Below, in pieces: positions 1-9,052 of a stretch of 64,000 nucleotides of DNA. Numbering within the stretch: the first letter of the stretch is position 1; each line of letters starts with the position of its first letter. The position numbers and the translations under genes were made by a program. The notes beneath the pieces were generated by a model. It was not told where the DNA came from. It saw only the letters and a program-made list of their open reading frames with translations, and did not search any database. The DNA lies in assembly GCF_009870125.1 (NCBI RefSeq), contig NC_046681.1, positions 26,310,001-26,374,000 of the forward strand, given 5' to 3'. Source of the DNA: Drosophila pseudoobscura. Its lineage: Eukaryota > Arthropoda > Insecta > Diptera > Drosophilidae.

Positions 1-76
1 AAAATGTTTTTTGTCAACAAAATCTGAAGAAATCAAGATTATGCTTACTAAAAAACTTTTCTTCTATCACCCAAAG

Positions 77-753
77 ATCGCTCTTTTGACTTGGTGGATT
101 CGGCGGCTGCGTTGGAGATCTGCTCGCCCAAGGCCAAGCGACAGCGTTTGCAGTCCAGTGCTCATCTGAGCAATGGTTTGGATGACTCCATATCGCGGAA
201 TTACTGCTCCCAGCCGATGCCCACGATGCGTAGTGACGACGACTTTGATGTAAGATTGCGCAGCGGTCGGGCCACTGGGGGTCAGGAGAACCAATCCGTG
301 GCCCAGGAGGCGCGCCTCAGTTACTGTTTCTCGCAGCCGGCCCTGCTGGATGATCTACTGTTGGCCACGCAGATGAACCAGACGCAGAGCGCCTCGCAGA
401 ACTACTTCCAGCGCCTGGTGCGACGCATGACGCGATTCTTTGTGACCACACGCTGGGACGATACGATCAAGCGACTGGTGGGAACCATCGAAAGGCTGGG
501 TGGATACACCTGCAAGGCCAGCGAGGAGGGTGTGGTCACAGTGTCCACCATCGACCGGAACAAGCTGCGGCTAGTGTTCAAGGCTCACATCATCGAGATG
601 GACGGCAAGATCCTAGTCGATTTTCGGCTGTCCAAGGGCTGTGGTCTAGAATTCAAGCGGCGCTTCATCAAGATCAAGAACGCGCTGGAAGATATTGTCA
701 TGAAGGGGCCCACCACATGGCCCATTGCGATTGCAACCAATTCGGTGCCTTAG
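77..753 (+). CDS. grp: Checkpoint kinase 1 (grapes), last coding exon, 5'-partial
   Basis: C-terminal part of the serine/threonine kinase Chk1, which halts the cell cycle on DNA damage or stalled replication and times the mid-blastula divisions in flies. The kinase domain lies upstream of the window. The exon opens after a branch-like TTACTAA and an AAAG acceptor; upstream in this frame there is a TAA at 49-51, so the start at 77 is a splice boundary. It encodes about 225 residues: a low-complexity Ser/Gln-rich linker containing SQ dipeptides (ATR/ATM-type sites), then the KA1-like autoinhibitory domain. The landmarks RLVRRMTRFF, LVDFRLSKGCGLEFKRRF and IKNALEDIV match the vertebrate Chk1 C-terminus closely. 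Stop TAG 751-753. The exon is intact. No other gene carries this combination, so identity is secure; only the exact acceptor is inferred. Confidence 0.93.
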
Positions 754-1040
754 TTTTTAATGAAATTTAACCTAAGACTTGACTCTGTTTCATTTGGATA
801 CATTATGTTTATGTAACTTGTGTTCACAGCACTCCCATTCATCATCACTATCGATCTTCGAATAGCTTAAATATTTTATTAGCATGTGCTCGTGCATTAT
901 CGACGATTACGTTTTGTACTATGTATACTGCCTATTCTTATAGCTCTACTATGATTTTAAATTTGTTGACTTTAAAATGAATACCGCGTATTGAGTGTAG
1001 TTGATTAGTAAAATAAACGTTATGAAACAATAAATATTTA
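754..1040 (+). terminator. grp 3' UTR and polyadenylation signals
   Basis: AT-rich sequence after the grp stop codon. AATAAA-type hexamers occur at about 1011-1016 and 1030-1035, with another AATAAA near 1050, which fits a 3' UTR of about 270-300 bases. The cleavage site is inferred, not seen. Confidence 0.6.
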
Positions 1041-1984
1041 CTTTTTAAAATAAAAACTTAAGAATAAGAAGTACTACTTCATTTTAAATTGATTCTAAAA
1101 TGAGGGTTTTATAAGTCTATTGATGTAGTTTTCAAACGATGTAAATCAAGAATTTATGTTAAATGGCCCTCGATAGCAACGTCACTTTATACCATGCTCA
1201 AACATCCTTAATTGGTTATATTTTTTAATTTTTGAAATTTGTTGCTTCCAATATTCTACATTTTACATGAGAGACACGTGTATCTTACATGCAATGCTGC
1301 AGTGCACCCACCGTTCGACAGGGGGAGTTTTGGAGCAGCAGACTTCCCACAGATGCCGCCAATACTAAGAATGACATTTTCCACAAGCTTTTTTATTTTT
1401 TTATTTCACATGAACTAGCGATATTGAATATATATTATTGATTGAAACTTTTGTGGTGATTTTTCTTCCAGTTTTGTGTATTGTTTTTTCTCTGTGGGAT
1501 CGACTATTGGAACACCTGGGCATTCGCTTTATTTGAGTTGAACGATTTTATGCTTAATTCTATGTCTCAACAATAATTTTGTGGGTTCTCTGTAATGGTG
1601 GGAGTGGGGATTGAGTGTGTATATAATTTCAAATGAATTACAACGACTACAAATACGGATATCCACGCTGGCCAAGATGTTGCGGGGCGGCTGAGAGAAT
1701 ATCTGATACATAGGGATGTTTGTTTGTTGGTTTTATATAAATAATGGTTTAACATTAATAATAATGTCTAATAACGAAGCATAGAGACAGCAAACGGTTT
1801 CTGTTGCCTTTTGTGCGCCAGACACAAAATCCAAAAAGGGTTGACGAACACGTACACCAAATATCAGCACCACCCCAGGATGGGTCTTCTCCTGCAGCTG
1901 CTGCTGATCTTCATCCAGTCCATGCGGTCTCGTGCTGGATTAGCGGGTGCATTCGGTGTGGTTGGAATTTTGAAGTAGCAACGC
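1041..1984. other. Convergent intergenic space and Eno 3' UTR
   Basis: Between the tail-to-tail genes grp (+) and Eno (-). The stretch 1041-1500 is AT-rich and I see no gene in it. On the minus strand AATAAA-type signals read at about 1527-1533 (TTTATT on +), so roughly 1515-1984 is probably the Eno 3' UTR. The short open frames here have no supporting features. Confidence 0.55.
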
Positions 1985-3355
1985 TTACTGGGGCTTCCTG
2001 AAGTTCTTGCCGGCGAACTTGACACCGGAGCCGATCTCCTCCTCAATGCGCAAGATCTGGTTGTACTTGGCCAGACGCTCCGAGCGGCATGGAGCACCGG
2101 TCTTGATCTGGCCGGTCGACAGACCCACAACCAAATCACCGATGAACGAATCCTCGGTCTCGCCGGAACGGTGAGAGACCATGGTGCCCCAGCCGTTCTT
2201 CTTGGCCAGCAGATGAGCGGCAATGGACTCGGTGACGGTACCGATCTGGTTTACCTTCAGCAGCAGGCAGTTGCAGGCACCCTTCTCGACAGCGGTGGCA
2301 ATGCGCTTGGGGTTGGTCACAGTCAGATCGTCGCCGACAATCTGGATCTTGGTGTTGCAGGTCAGGTTGGTCCAGGCATCCCAGTGATCCTGATCGAAGG
2401 GATCCTCAATGGATGTAATGGGGAACTCCTTGATGAACTCCTGGTACAGATTGGCCAGCTTGTCGGGTGACAGCCACTGGGCCTTGTCGCTCGCGGGGTT
2501 CTTGAAGTCCAGATCGTACAGACCATCCTTGAAGAACTCAGAGGCGGCAACATCCATGCCGATTTCGATCTGGCAAGCGAATAGGAAGTGGAATTATAGA
2601 GATTTCATACATAGAGGACTCTTAAGATCTCTCCTTACCTTGCCAGTGTAGCCAGCCTTGGCGATGGCATCGGTGATCAGGACGAGAGCCTCCTTGTTGG
2701 ACTGAATGTTGGGGGCAAAGCCACCCTCATCACCGACAGCGGTGGCATCCAGACCGAACTTTGCCTTGATCACGTTCTTCAGGTGATGGTACACCTCGGA
2801 GCCCATCTTCATGGCCTCGGTGAAGGTGGTGGCGCCGGTGGGCAGGATCATGAACTCCTGCATGGCAAGCTTGTTGCCGGCATGGCTGCCACCGTTGATC
2901 ACGTTGAAAGCGGGCACGGGCAGGATGATCTCCTTGTTGCCGGCCAGATCGGCGATGTGTTTGTACAGGGGCACGTTCTTCTTGGCGGCACCGGCCTTGG
3001 CGACGGCCAGGGAAATGCCCAGAATGGCGTTGGCGCCGAACTTGCTCTTGTTCTCGGTGCCGTCCAGCTTGATCATGAAGTTGTCGACAGCAGCCTGATC
3101 AACCACATCCAGATTGGCTTTGATCACCTCGGGTCCGAGGGTATCGTTGACGTGAGCCACAGCCTTCAGCACGGACTTGCCATGGTAGTTGGCCTTGTCG
3201 TTGTCGCGCAGCTCCAGGGCCTCATGGACACCGGTGGAGGCGCCAGACGGAACGGCGGCCCGGAACAGACCATTCTCGGTGGTCAGATCAACCTCGACGG
3301 TGGGATTGCCACGGGAGTCGTAGATTTGACGGGCCTTGATTGCCTTGATGGTCAT
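1985..3355 (-). CDS. Eno: Enolase (2-phosphoglycerate dehydratase), canonical 433-residue form
   Basis: Glycolytic enolase, interconverting 2-phosphoglycerate and phosphoenolpyruvate in the cytosol as a Mg-dependent dimer. Two coding exons: 3355-2639 (239 codons) and 2569-1985 (194 codons plus TAA), separated by a 69-bp phase-0 intron with GTAAGG donor and TTGCCAG acceptor. Total 433 residues, the standard enolase length. Start ATG 3353-3355 gives [19 protein letters not shown]. Visible functional parts: the mobile SGAST loop (residues 37-41), Mg ligands Asp245 (DVAASEF), Glu in ITSIEDPF and Asp in [10 protein letters not shown], and the signature [14 protein letters not shown] with the catalytic Lys. 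SHRSGETED closes the site. An acceptor lies seven bases before the ATG (exon begins at 3362), so the 5' UTR is spliced. Codon use is strongly G/C-ending, typical of a highly expressed fly gene. Confidence 0.98.
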
Positions 3356-3362
3356 GTTGGAG

Positions 3363-4144
3363 CTGCAAATGCAAGGGGAACTATTTGTAATCTCTGTTTC
3401 GATCGGCTTGGGTTGCAAGAGGATGTTGGTGTTCGCTCATCAGCTGTTTTGCATTTTAAATGTGCGCGCTCAGAAAAACAGTGTTGGTAAGTGTTTAATT
3501 AAGTGTTTTAAGCACGAAGGTCAAATGAAAGTCATTTTTGGCGTGTCGAAACGCAGGTCAAATCAAGGTCATGTCGCAAACTGACGTGTGTGTATGTAAA
3601 ATGTAAAGTAAAGTAAATGTGAATGTAAAGTTACACCGCGAATACGGTGGAAGAAAAAAATGAAAACAAAACAGAAAGATTAGTTATCGATCTCGTTGCA
3701 CTTTTTTGCTGAACTATCGACTTTTTGCCACTCTAATCTCTAATATAATTATATCATTTAATCGATAAAATGAGGATTTTCGACATCCTTGTTATGTGTT
3801 ATTTCCAACAACAAAAGTAACTTTCGGTGTGGACGAGAAAATGACGGTGGAGGGGAGGGGAGGCCGCCTCGCCATTTTGGGGGCGCTCAGAAAAAAGCGA
3901 AACTACACGATTTGTGGAAATAATTGCAATAAACATTATTTCTCATTGTTTTAGATGAAATTGAATCAACGAAAAAAGCCAGCGGAGGGGGAGGGGCACT
4001 TGAAAAATTTGCACAGACATTTTTGTTAGATAATCGCAGAAACTTTGTGGCAGAGCAGATTTGATTAAAAAATTGATGGAACAATTAAACACACTTGGCA
4101 GATCAAATTATTAAATATTATTAGGCACACACACAGATACATAC
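3363..4144 (-). other. Eno 5' intron with CGATA/DRE motifs
   Basis: Intron between the leader exon and the main coding exon. It holds three CGAT-core motifs of the DRE/BEAF type (TATCGAT 3685-3691, CTATCGA about 3714-3720, ATCGATA 3761-3767), typical of fly housekeeping promoters and boundary elements. A partial copy of the leader exon lies at 3829-3880. An alternative first exon inside this intron could produce the short 433-residue enolase; I cannot fix its limits. Confidence 0.5.
3829..3880. repeat. Imperfect direct repeat, copy 1, inside Eno intron
   Basis: The segment starting GTGGACGAGAAAATGACGG and ending GGCCGCCTCGCCATTT matches 4247-4285 in the Eno leader exon, with an extra purine-rich insert (GGAGGGGAGGGGA) in the middle. 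It looks like an old local duplication of part of the leader exon. On the minus strand this copy also has an ATG-initiated frame, but it closes after about 26 codons with no clear donor. Confidence 0.7.
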
Positions 4145-4353
4145 CAAGAACTTTTAAACTTGATAAACTTAAATCCGGAAGATAGCGATTCTAGAGTGCG
4201 TCCGGCGTTACTTCTGCTGTTGCTGGCTGCTTTGCTAATGAAAACCGTGGACGAGAAAATGACGGAGGAGGCCGCCTCGCCATTTCTCGCTGCTCGCGCA
4301 GTTTGGGGCCAGCAGCGGAGAGCGCCACGGAAAGCTAGCATGCTCGCAAACAT
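4145..4353 (-). CDS. Eno: Upstream coding exon of Eno: N-terminally extended isoform
   Basis: An open frame from ATG 4353-4351 runs 209 nt to a strong donor, TCTTG|GTATGT, with the last exon base at 4145 (phase 2). Spliced over a 782-bp intron to the acceptor whose exon starts at 3362, the junction reads TG+C TCC AAC ATG. It continues in frame into canonical enolase and adds 72 residues (68 if the second Met, residue 5, is used), so the protein would be 505 or 501 residues. The leader begins MFASMLAFRGALRCWPQTAR. It has Arg at 9, 13, 20 and 23 and no acidic residue in the first 25, then Ser/Ala-rich sequence, which resembles a mitochondrial presequence. From memory, the D. melanogaster database entry also has a long form of about 500 residues. 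Frame and splice signals are seen; targeting is inference. Confidence 0.75.
4247..4285. repeat. Imperfect direct repeat, copy 2, inside Eno leader exon
   Basis: The coding copy of the repeat described at 3829-3880. On the minus strand it encodes NGEAASSVIFSSTVF of the extended enolase leader. Confidence 0.7.
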
Positions 4354-4696
4354 GCTGGGTGGGTTTTTTGGGAGAGAATCGCTCTCTCTATGTGTGCGTT
4401 TCCAGGTGCTGCGCCGCTTTTGAAAAGGGGGTGGTGGGGGGGCGGGTTTTCCGTTTTTTTGGGGAGAATCGACCTTCGCACAAGGTTACACGCCTACTGT
4501 GGGGCGGAAAAAAAGCAAGGAAAATATGAAATTGGGCGAAAAACAGGAAAACAGGCTATGTTATCTTCCGTTAAACTAACATTTCCAGCAACCAGGGCTG
4601 CCAAAGCAGTGCTGCAAAACGCACCGCCTGTGACCATATGTTTCAAACGACACACGCGGCCGGCTTTTGTTTTGGATTTCGTTTCGATTTGATAAA
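4354..4696. promoter_or_regulatory. Divergent promoter region of Eno and Rrp40
   Basis: About 340 bases between the Eno leader ATG (-) and the Rrp40 ATG (+). It contains a G-rich run near 4427-4446 and pyrimidine tracts. I see no canonical TATA box. A shared, dispersed-initiation promoter is the simplest reading of the head-to-head arrangement. Confidence 0.5.
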
Positions 4697-5395
4697 ATGG
4701 ACTGCAGCAACGCAATTGTAATGCCTGGAGAGCGCATCACCATCATAGAAGAGGTGGCGAAGGAGAAGCGTGTTATACTGGGACCAGGACTGCGGCGATT
4801 GGACGATACGGTGGTGGCCAGCAAAGCGGGTCCTCTGCGCCACAAGGAGCCTGGAACCTACTGGATTGACAACTACCAGAGACGCTATGTGCCCGCTCGC
4901 GGAGATCTGGTGCTGGGCATCATTAAGGGGAAGGCTGGGGACCAGTATCGCGTGGACATTGGCTCGGCGGACATTGCATCCATTTCGTATCTGGCCTTTG
5001 AGGCGGCTACCAAGAAGAACCGGCCCGACCTCAATCCGGGAGATATCATCTACGCCCGTGTGCTCAACGCCAGTGCGGATATCGAGCCGGAGCTGGTGTG
5101 CGTCAACTCGAACGGAAAGCGCGGCAAACTTGGTCTCCTGGCCGATGGCTTCTTCTTCAAATGCACCCTCAACTTGGGACGCCTGCTGCTCCGGGAGAAC
5201 TGTCCCGCATTGGCCGCCCTTACCCGTGAACTGCCCTACGAGATCGCCATCGGCGTCAACGGACGGATCTGGGTGAAGGCTAATTCCCTGCGCGAGACAA
5301 TGGCTCTGTCGAATGCCATCCTGACGATGGAGCAGGCCGGCTACACGGAGATCGACAAAATCTGCGACAGTCTGGGCGATGTGCTGCAGGCCTAG
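4697..5395 (+). CDS. Rrp40: Exosome complex component Rrp40 (EXOSC3)
   Basis: Cap subunit of the RNA exosome, the 3'-5' RNA processing and decay machine of nucleus and cytoplasm. Rrp40 lines the RNA entry path. A single exon of 232 codons plus TAG (5393-5395). The chosen ATG at 4697 begins MDCSNAIVMPGERI and puts VMPGE at the conserved N-terminus; upstream in-frame codons lack a Met start. Domains: N-terminal beta domain (about 1-60, GPGLRRLDD), S1 domain (about 60-140, including RGDLVLGII and ASISYLAFEAATKKNRPDL), then a KH domain (about 150-232) with the family GVNGRIWVKA loop. The length equals fly Rrp40. It is head-to-head with Eno. A polyadenylation signal AATAAA at 5404-5409 sits nine bases after the stop, giving a very short 3' UTR. 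Confidence 0.97.
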   Translation: MDCSNAIVMPGERITIIEEVAKEKRVILGPGLRRLDDTVVASKAGPLRHKEPGTYWIDNYQRRYVPARGDLVLGIIKGKAGDQYRVDIGSADIASISYLAFEAATKKNRPDLNPGDIIYARVLNASADIEPELVCVNSNGKRGKLGLLADGFFFKCTLNLGRLLLRENCPALAALTRELPYEIAIGVNGRIWVKANSLRETMALSNAILTMEQAGYTEIDKICDSLGDVLQA

Positions 5396-5403
5396 TCCGT
5401 ACA

Positions 5404-5409
5404 AATAAA
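5404..5409 (+). terminator. Rrp40 polyadenylation signal
   Basis: Canonical AATAAA immediately downstream of the stop codon; no other hexamer is needed for this gene. Confidence 0.7.
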
Positions 5410-5853
5410 ATTAGTTTACTTACATTTCCACAAAAGCAATTTTTTCAATATTTCTGATGGAACTGCGTACATGCGACTTTTATGTGAAAGCCTCTTCTGT
5501 TTGCTGTCGGAGATGAGCAGGTGTGTGTGTTCCTCATCCATGGTCCACCCCATTGGAACTCATTTAACATACCAACGGGAAAACAATGTAAATATCAAAT
5601 AATTATAAGAAATCACATAATTAACACCCTAAAGTCACTGAATCATCTCTGCCAACCCACACCGGAGCAATCTTCCTCATCGCATAGGCATGTTAACCAA
5701 AAGATATGGATGTGTGCGTGGGAAACAGCTGATCCGTCTTATCTGTGCGGCGGCGACCCATAAGAGTCGGAACTTTTGCTTGGCAGTTGATTCTCTTACG
5801 GCTTACGGCAAAGTGCAAAGGTAGCAAACAAGGCCGCAGCCCACCGCACCGCA
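5410..5853. promoter_or_regulatory. Intergenic region and probable promoter of the SDR gene
   Basis: About 440 bases between Rrp40 and the dehydrogenase. The distal part is AT-rich. The last 120 bases are GC-richer and should hold the transcription start and 5' UTR of the SDR gene. I see no TATA box or further gene. Confidence 0.4.
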
Positions 5854-6819
5854 ATGAGCTTCCTGGAGTTCCTGCTGCTACTGTTGGTAGCGTATTATGT
5901 GATCTATGTGCTGCTGTGGATCGTGCTAGACTGCAATGTGGCCCTGTGGTTCAAATCAAAGTTCGGCGTCTCGCTGTCGTCGATGCGCGGACAGGTGGTT
6001 TGGATAACGGGCGCCTCGAGCGGCATTGGACGCTCGTTGGCACTGAGCCTGGCCCGCCATGGTGTTCGACTGGTGTTGGGTGCCCGGCGGGTGGAGCAAC
6101 TAGAGGTGGTCCAGGAGGAGTGCTTGGCAGCGGCTCGTGGCCTACTGGCCACCAAGGATGTGCTGATTCTACCCATGGATATGCTGCAGCTGCAGCGGCA
6201 TGAGTCCAATCTCTTCACGGTCCTCAATCACTTCGATCGCCTGGATGTGCTGGTGAACAATGCGGGAAGATCGCAGCGTGCCAGCTGGACGGACATCGAG
6301 ATCGAGGTGGATCGGGAGCTGTTCGAGCTGGATGTCTTTTCCGTGGTCCATCTCACGCGACTCGTCGTGCGCTACTTCATCGAGCAGAACGGTGGTCGTG
6401 GTCATGTGGCCGCCACTTCCAGCATCGCCGGCTTCGGTCCTGTGCCATTCTCGGCTACCTATTGTGCGGCCAAGCATGCCCTGAACGCCTATCTGCTGTC
6501 CCTGAAGCTGGAGATGCGTAAGTTGGATGTGACCATCTTCGCCCCGGGGCCCATTGCCACGGACTTCCTGCAGGAGGCCTTCACCGGAGAGCAGGGCGCC
6601 AAGTACGGACAAAGTACGGCAAATCAGAAGCGGATGACAGCGGATCGCTGCGGCGAACTCTTTGCCGTCGCACTGGCCAACAAGATGGATCTCACCTGGT
6701 GTGGCCTCTTCCCCGTCAATCTACTGGCCTACTGTGCCCGCAATCCGACACTGACCAAGATCCTCGGCCAGTTCATGACCGAACAGACGCTCAACAAAAT
6801 TCGCGAGGGTAAATTGTGA
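5854..6819 (+). CDS. CG31937: Membrane-anchored short-chain dehydrogenase/reductase (DHRS7-like)
   Basis: NAD(P)-dependent short-chain dehydrogenase of the DHRS7 type, 321 residues, single exon, ATG 5854, TGA 6817-6819. An N-terminal hydrophobic helix (residues 5-26) anchors it in a membrane, probably the ER. The Rossmann fold shows the cofactor motif TGASSGIG at 52-59, Arg78-Arg79 after the second strand (suggesting NADPH), NNAG at 135-138 and the catalytic Ser190, Tyr203 and Lys207 (YCAAK), with the usual 13-residue Ser-Tyr spacing. APGPIATDF follows. All catalytic residues are present, so it should be active, but the substrate (steroid, retinoid or lipid carbonyl) cannot be told. It lies downstream of Rrp40 on the same strand with its own promoter space. 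The D. melanogaster name is from memory of the 22A gene order. Confidence 0.93.
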   Translation: MSFLEFLLLLLVAYYVIYVLLWIVLDCNVALWFKSKFGVSLSSMRGQVVWITGASSGIGRSLALSLARHGVRLVLGARRVEQLEVVQEECLAAARGLLATKDVLILPMDMLQLQRHESNLFTVLNHFDRLDVLVNNAGRSQRASWTDIEIEVDRELFELDVFSVVHLTRLVVRYFIEQNGGRGHVAATSSIAGFGPVPFSATYCAAKHALNAYLLSLKLEMRKLDVTIFAPGPIATDFLQEAFTGEQGAKYGQSTANQKRMTADRCGELFAVALANKMDLTWCGLFPVNLLAYCARNPTLTKILGQFMTEQTLNKIREGKL

Positions 6820-7081
6820 GATGCGGCGTTGCCCGTCTCGGTGCTCACACAACTTTTATACATGTACAACATTTAACTATACAAATATATGAATATGTAC
6901 ACAAGATAAAGTGAATTGCCTTTGTTTACTTTCCTGGTAATCTGGTTGAGACTACACTCGATTTCAAGTAGAATCACTTGATGGTGTTGCTATATACATT
7001 CTAATAGTTGCGAAACGCACTATAATCAAGATTTCTTCAGATATTATCTTGCTTAAATCACATAAACAACTATTTTAAGGC
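6820..7081. other. Convergent 3' region of SDR and UTP23 genes
   Basis: Tail-to-tail spacer of 262 bases. No perfect AATAAA follows the SDR stop; AATATA and GATAAA variants near 6885-6910 may serve. No gene is visible. Confidence 0.45.
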
Positions 7082-7929
7082 CTAATCTTTCCCAAGAGCT
7101 GCCTTGACATGAGCAGGGATCTTGACACGTTTCCGCTTAGCTTTTGTCAGTGCTGTTTGTTCTACTCCTTGTAGCGGCGACTTAGACTTTTCTTTTTTGC
7201 TCTTTTTACAGGACAGAGGATTGGGATTCTTGGGTCCTTTGCGTTTTGTTGAACTGCTGGTGGCCTCTACTGGCTTAAGGCCCTGCTTTTCTTTCATGTA
7301 GTCAATCTTTGCGGCATGCTTGCCCAGCATGAGGTCCTTGGCCTGCTTTAGCACCCACTTTTTGGATGCTTTCGAGGGGGCCTCCAGCACGGGAGTGGCT
7401 TTGTGCAGATAGAGCAGGCAGCGTCCGGGAATCTTGCGAAGACTCTCCTGAAGCTGGCGGTCCTGGGAGGCGACAATATAGCGATTGTCTTTGGTCTGTT
7501 GGGAAGTGCGGCATTAGTTATTAATTCCTGGATTCCTGTCAATCTTACCATTGATTTGATGCAATCAGCGGCAGCCACAGGCTTGCCCTCGTGTCCGCAT
7601 TTGTGCACATGGAACTTCTTGACAAGCGTTGTGGCTCCTGTCAGAGGTGCGCCCAAAGCCTCCGCCTCGAGAATCACACACTGGGTGGTCAGCAGTTTGG
7701 CACTACATTGGAAATACTTCCTAATCTGCTCGTCAATACCAATTTTGTGCTGAAATTTAAAATGCATCAATATTCAACAAGTTCCGTTTTCACTTCTATG
7801 GAAACTCACCAGCAGCGCTGCCTGGCAGAAGGTGGCGTCAACCAGGACCTGGTAGGGCTCCCGATAGTCGAAGTTTGTTGCAAAAAACACCAACGTTTTG
7901 TGGGATTTCTTAAATCTTGATATTTTCAT
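7082..7929 (-). CDS. CG17652: UTP23, PIN-domain-like small-subunit processome protein
   Basis: Ribosome biogenesis factor of the Utp23/Fcf1 family, acting in the nucleolar SSU processome and in snR30 release in yeast. Three exons: 7929-7810 (40 codons), 7749-7549 (67 codons) and 7495-7082 (137 codons plus TAG). The introns are 60 and 53 bp, both phase 0 (GTGAGT/TTTCAG and GTAAGA/CAACAG). The protein has 244 residues. The start MKISRFKKSHKTLVFFATNF is the family N-terminus. Exon 2 carries TTQCVILEAEALG and the Cys/His cluster HVHKCGHEGK...DCI, which forms the zinc-binding knuckle. Exon 3 completes the PIN-like fold (NRYIVASQDRQLQ, PGRCLLYLH) and ends in a long Lys-rich nucleolar-type tail. In Utp23 the PIN catalytic acids are degenerate, so it is thought to bind RNA and not cut it. 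The start lies about 580 bases from a likely bidirectional promoter. Confidence 0.94.
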
Positions 7930-8560
7930 TGTTTATAAATTTAATAAAAATTGGCGTGCTACTTAGCCCACTTAAGCCCCCTCTATTTAAATAGTTCAAC
8001 TACTTCAGGTAAATGGCTGAAAATATTACTGATTGTAAATTCTTCTTGTAGATCCATCCTATCAGACCTCTTTACTTGCAAAAAATCCCACTATATCTTT
8101 CACCTGAACTGTGCAAAAATTCTTCAAGTTTAGACATATTTGAATAACCTTTGGCTTAGAATGGGTTAATTGTTCTCCGTCGAGCATTGGAATCCATATT
8201 GCGCCATTTTGATGTTCCGTTGAATATTACCAAGTAAATAAGTCTCGCAGCTTTGCCCACATAGTTTTATCCGATCAATTAATCAATTTTCTGCAAGATG
8301 AGGTAATTGGAATGACTCATCTTAACTGAATAGTTTATAAAATAAGGTTTAAACAAAAAGGCCAAATGAAGCGTATGCTCATTCCCGAGAGCTGGCTTGC
8401 GATACTATCGACTGGCATAAAGTGACATAAATGTGCCGCGCCATCTGGTGAACCTTTCATGGCAAATTTTTCGATACTAATACAGAATTTAAATATGTTA
8501 CCACCAACTGTTGGCGCGCTGTGACCAGAATGCAATGCATTTTCAACCCCCTTTTTGCAC
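7930..8560. promoter_or_regulatory. Upstream region of UTP23 with CGATA motifs
   Basis: Contains CTATCGA (about 8405-8411) and TTCGATAC (about 8470-8477), DRE/BEAF-like cores common in fly housekeeping promoters, between the UTP23 start and a putative plus-strand leader exon. No coding sequence is seen. Confidence 0.4.
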
Positions 8561-8718
8561 TTTCACCCCTCATTCGGTGCGGCTATTACGCGTTTTGTTT
8601 TCGTTTCTTTTTTCCCATATAGTAGTTTATATTTTATTTGTGCTGCAGTTGCGGGCACAACAAGTAGTGGGAAGAGAAGCCACCGCATTTGTAGAGGCAT
8701 ATTTTTTATATACTGTGT
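8561..8718 (+). other. Possible non-coding first exon with strong donor
   Basis: A pyrimidine-rich stretch followed by mixed sequence ends at TATACTGT|GTAAGTTT, a near-consensus donor. It could be the untranslated first exon of the ABCG gene that starts coding at 20479, which would make an 11.7-kb first intron. This rests only on the donor and on position; a later start near 14.5-15.3 kb is equally possible. Confidence 0.25.
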
Positions 8719-8900
8719 AAGTTTAAGTTTATTTTGAACAGAAAGAGCTTAAATGTAAATGTGAAACAATAATTAATTAGTGAGAAACGCTCAATGTTTC
8801 AATGATTGTGCGCTCAAAGAATAGTCTTGACTGGCTAGTGAAATTCAATTATTGCAAGTGCTGTGTATGAGGAGAGCCTTTGTGAACCCTGCCGTGCGTA

Positions 8901-9052
8901 TATGGATTATTCATATGAATATAAAATGTCCATATAGCAGTGTATCCCACAATCTCACTTGCGTGGACATCAACAGTTGGTGTGTTTTGGTCAGCTTTTG
9001 GCAGACACGTCCGACTTCCACAGGGTCGGATATGGATAATTCATATGAGTAT
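8901..9052. repeat. Pair of palindrome-containing direct repeats
   Basis: TATGGATTATTCATATGAATAT (8901-8922) and TATGGATAATTCATATGAGTAT (9031-9052) are near-identical, 130 bases apart, and each contains an ATTCATATGA core that is almost self-complementary. The sequences between them do not match well, so this is not a simple tandem duplication. Paired protein-binding sites or relics of a mobile element are both possible. Confidence 0.6.

Noticed and set aside
2783-3490. 235-codon plus-strand frame
   Set aside because: Exact antisense shadow of enolase exon 1, caused by its G/C-ending codons.
4770-5404. Alternative frames on both strands across Rrp40
   Set aside because: Shadows of the Rrp40 coding exon, which has clear S1 and KH domains.
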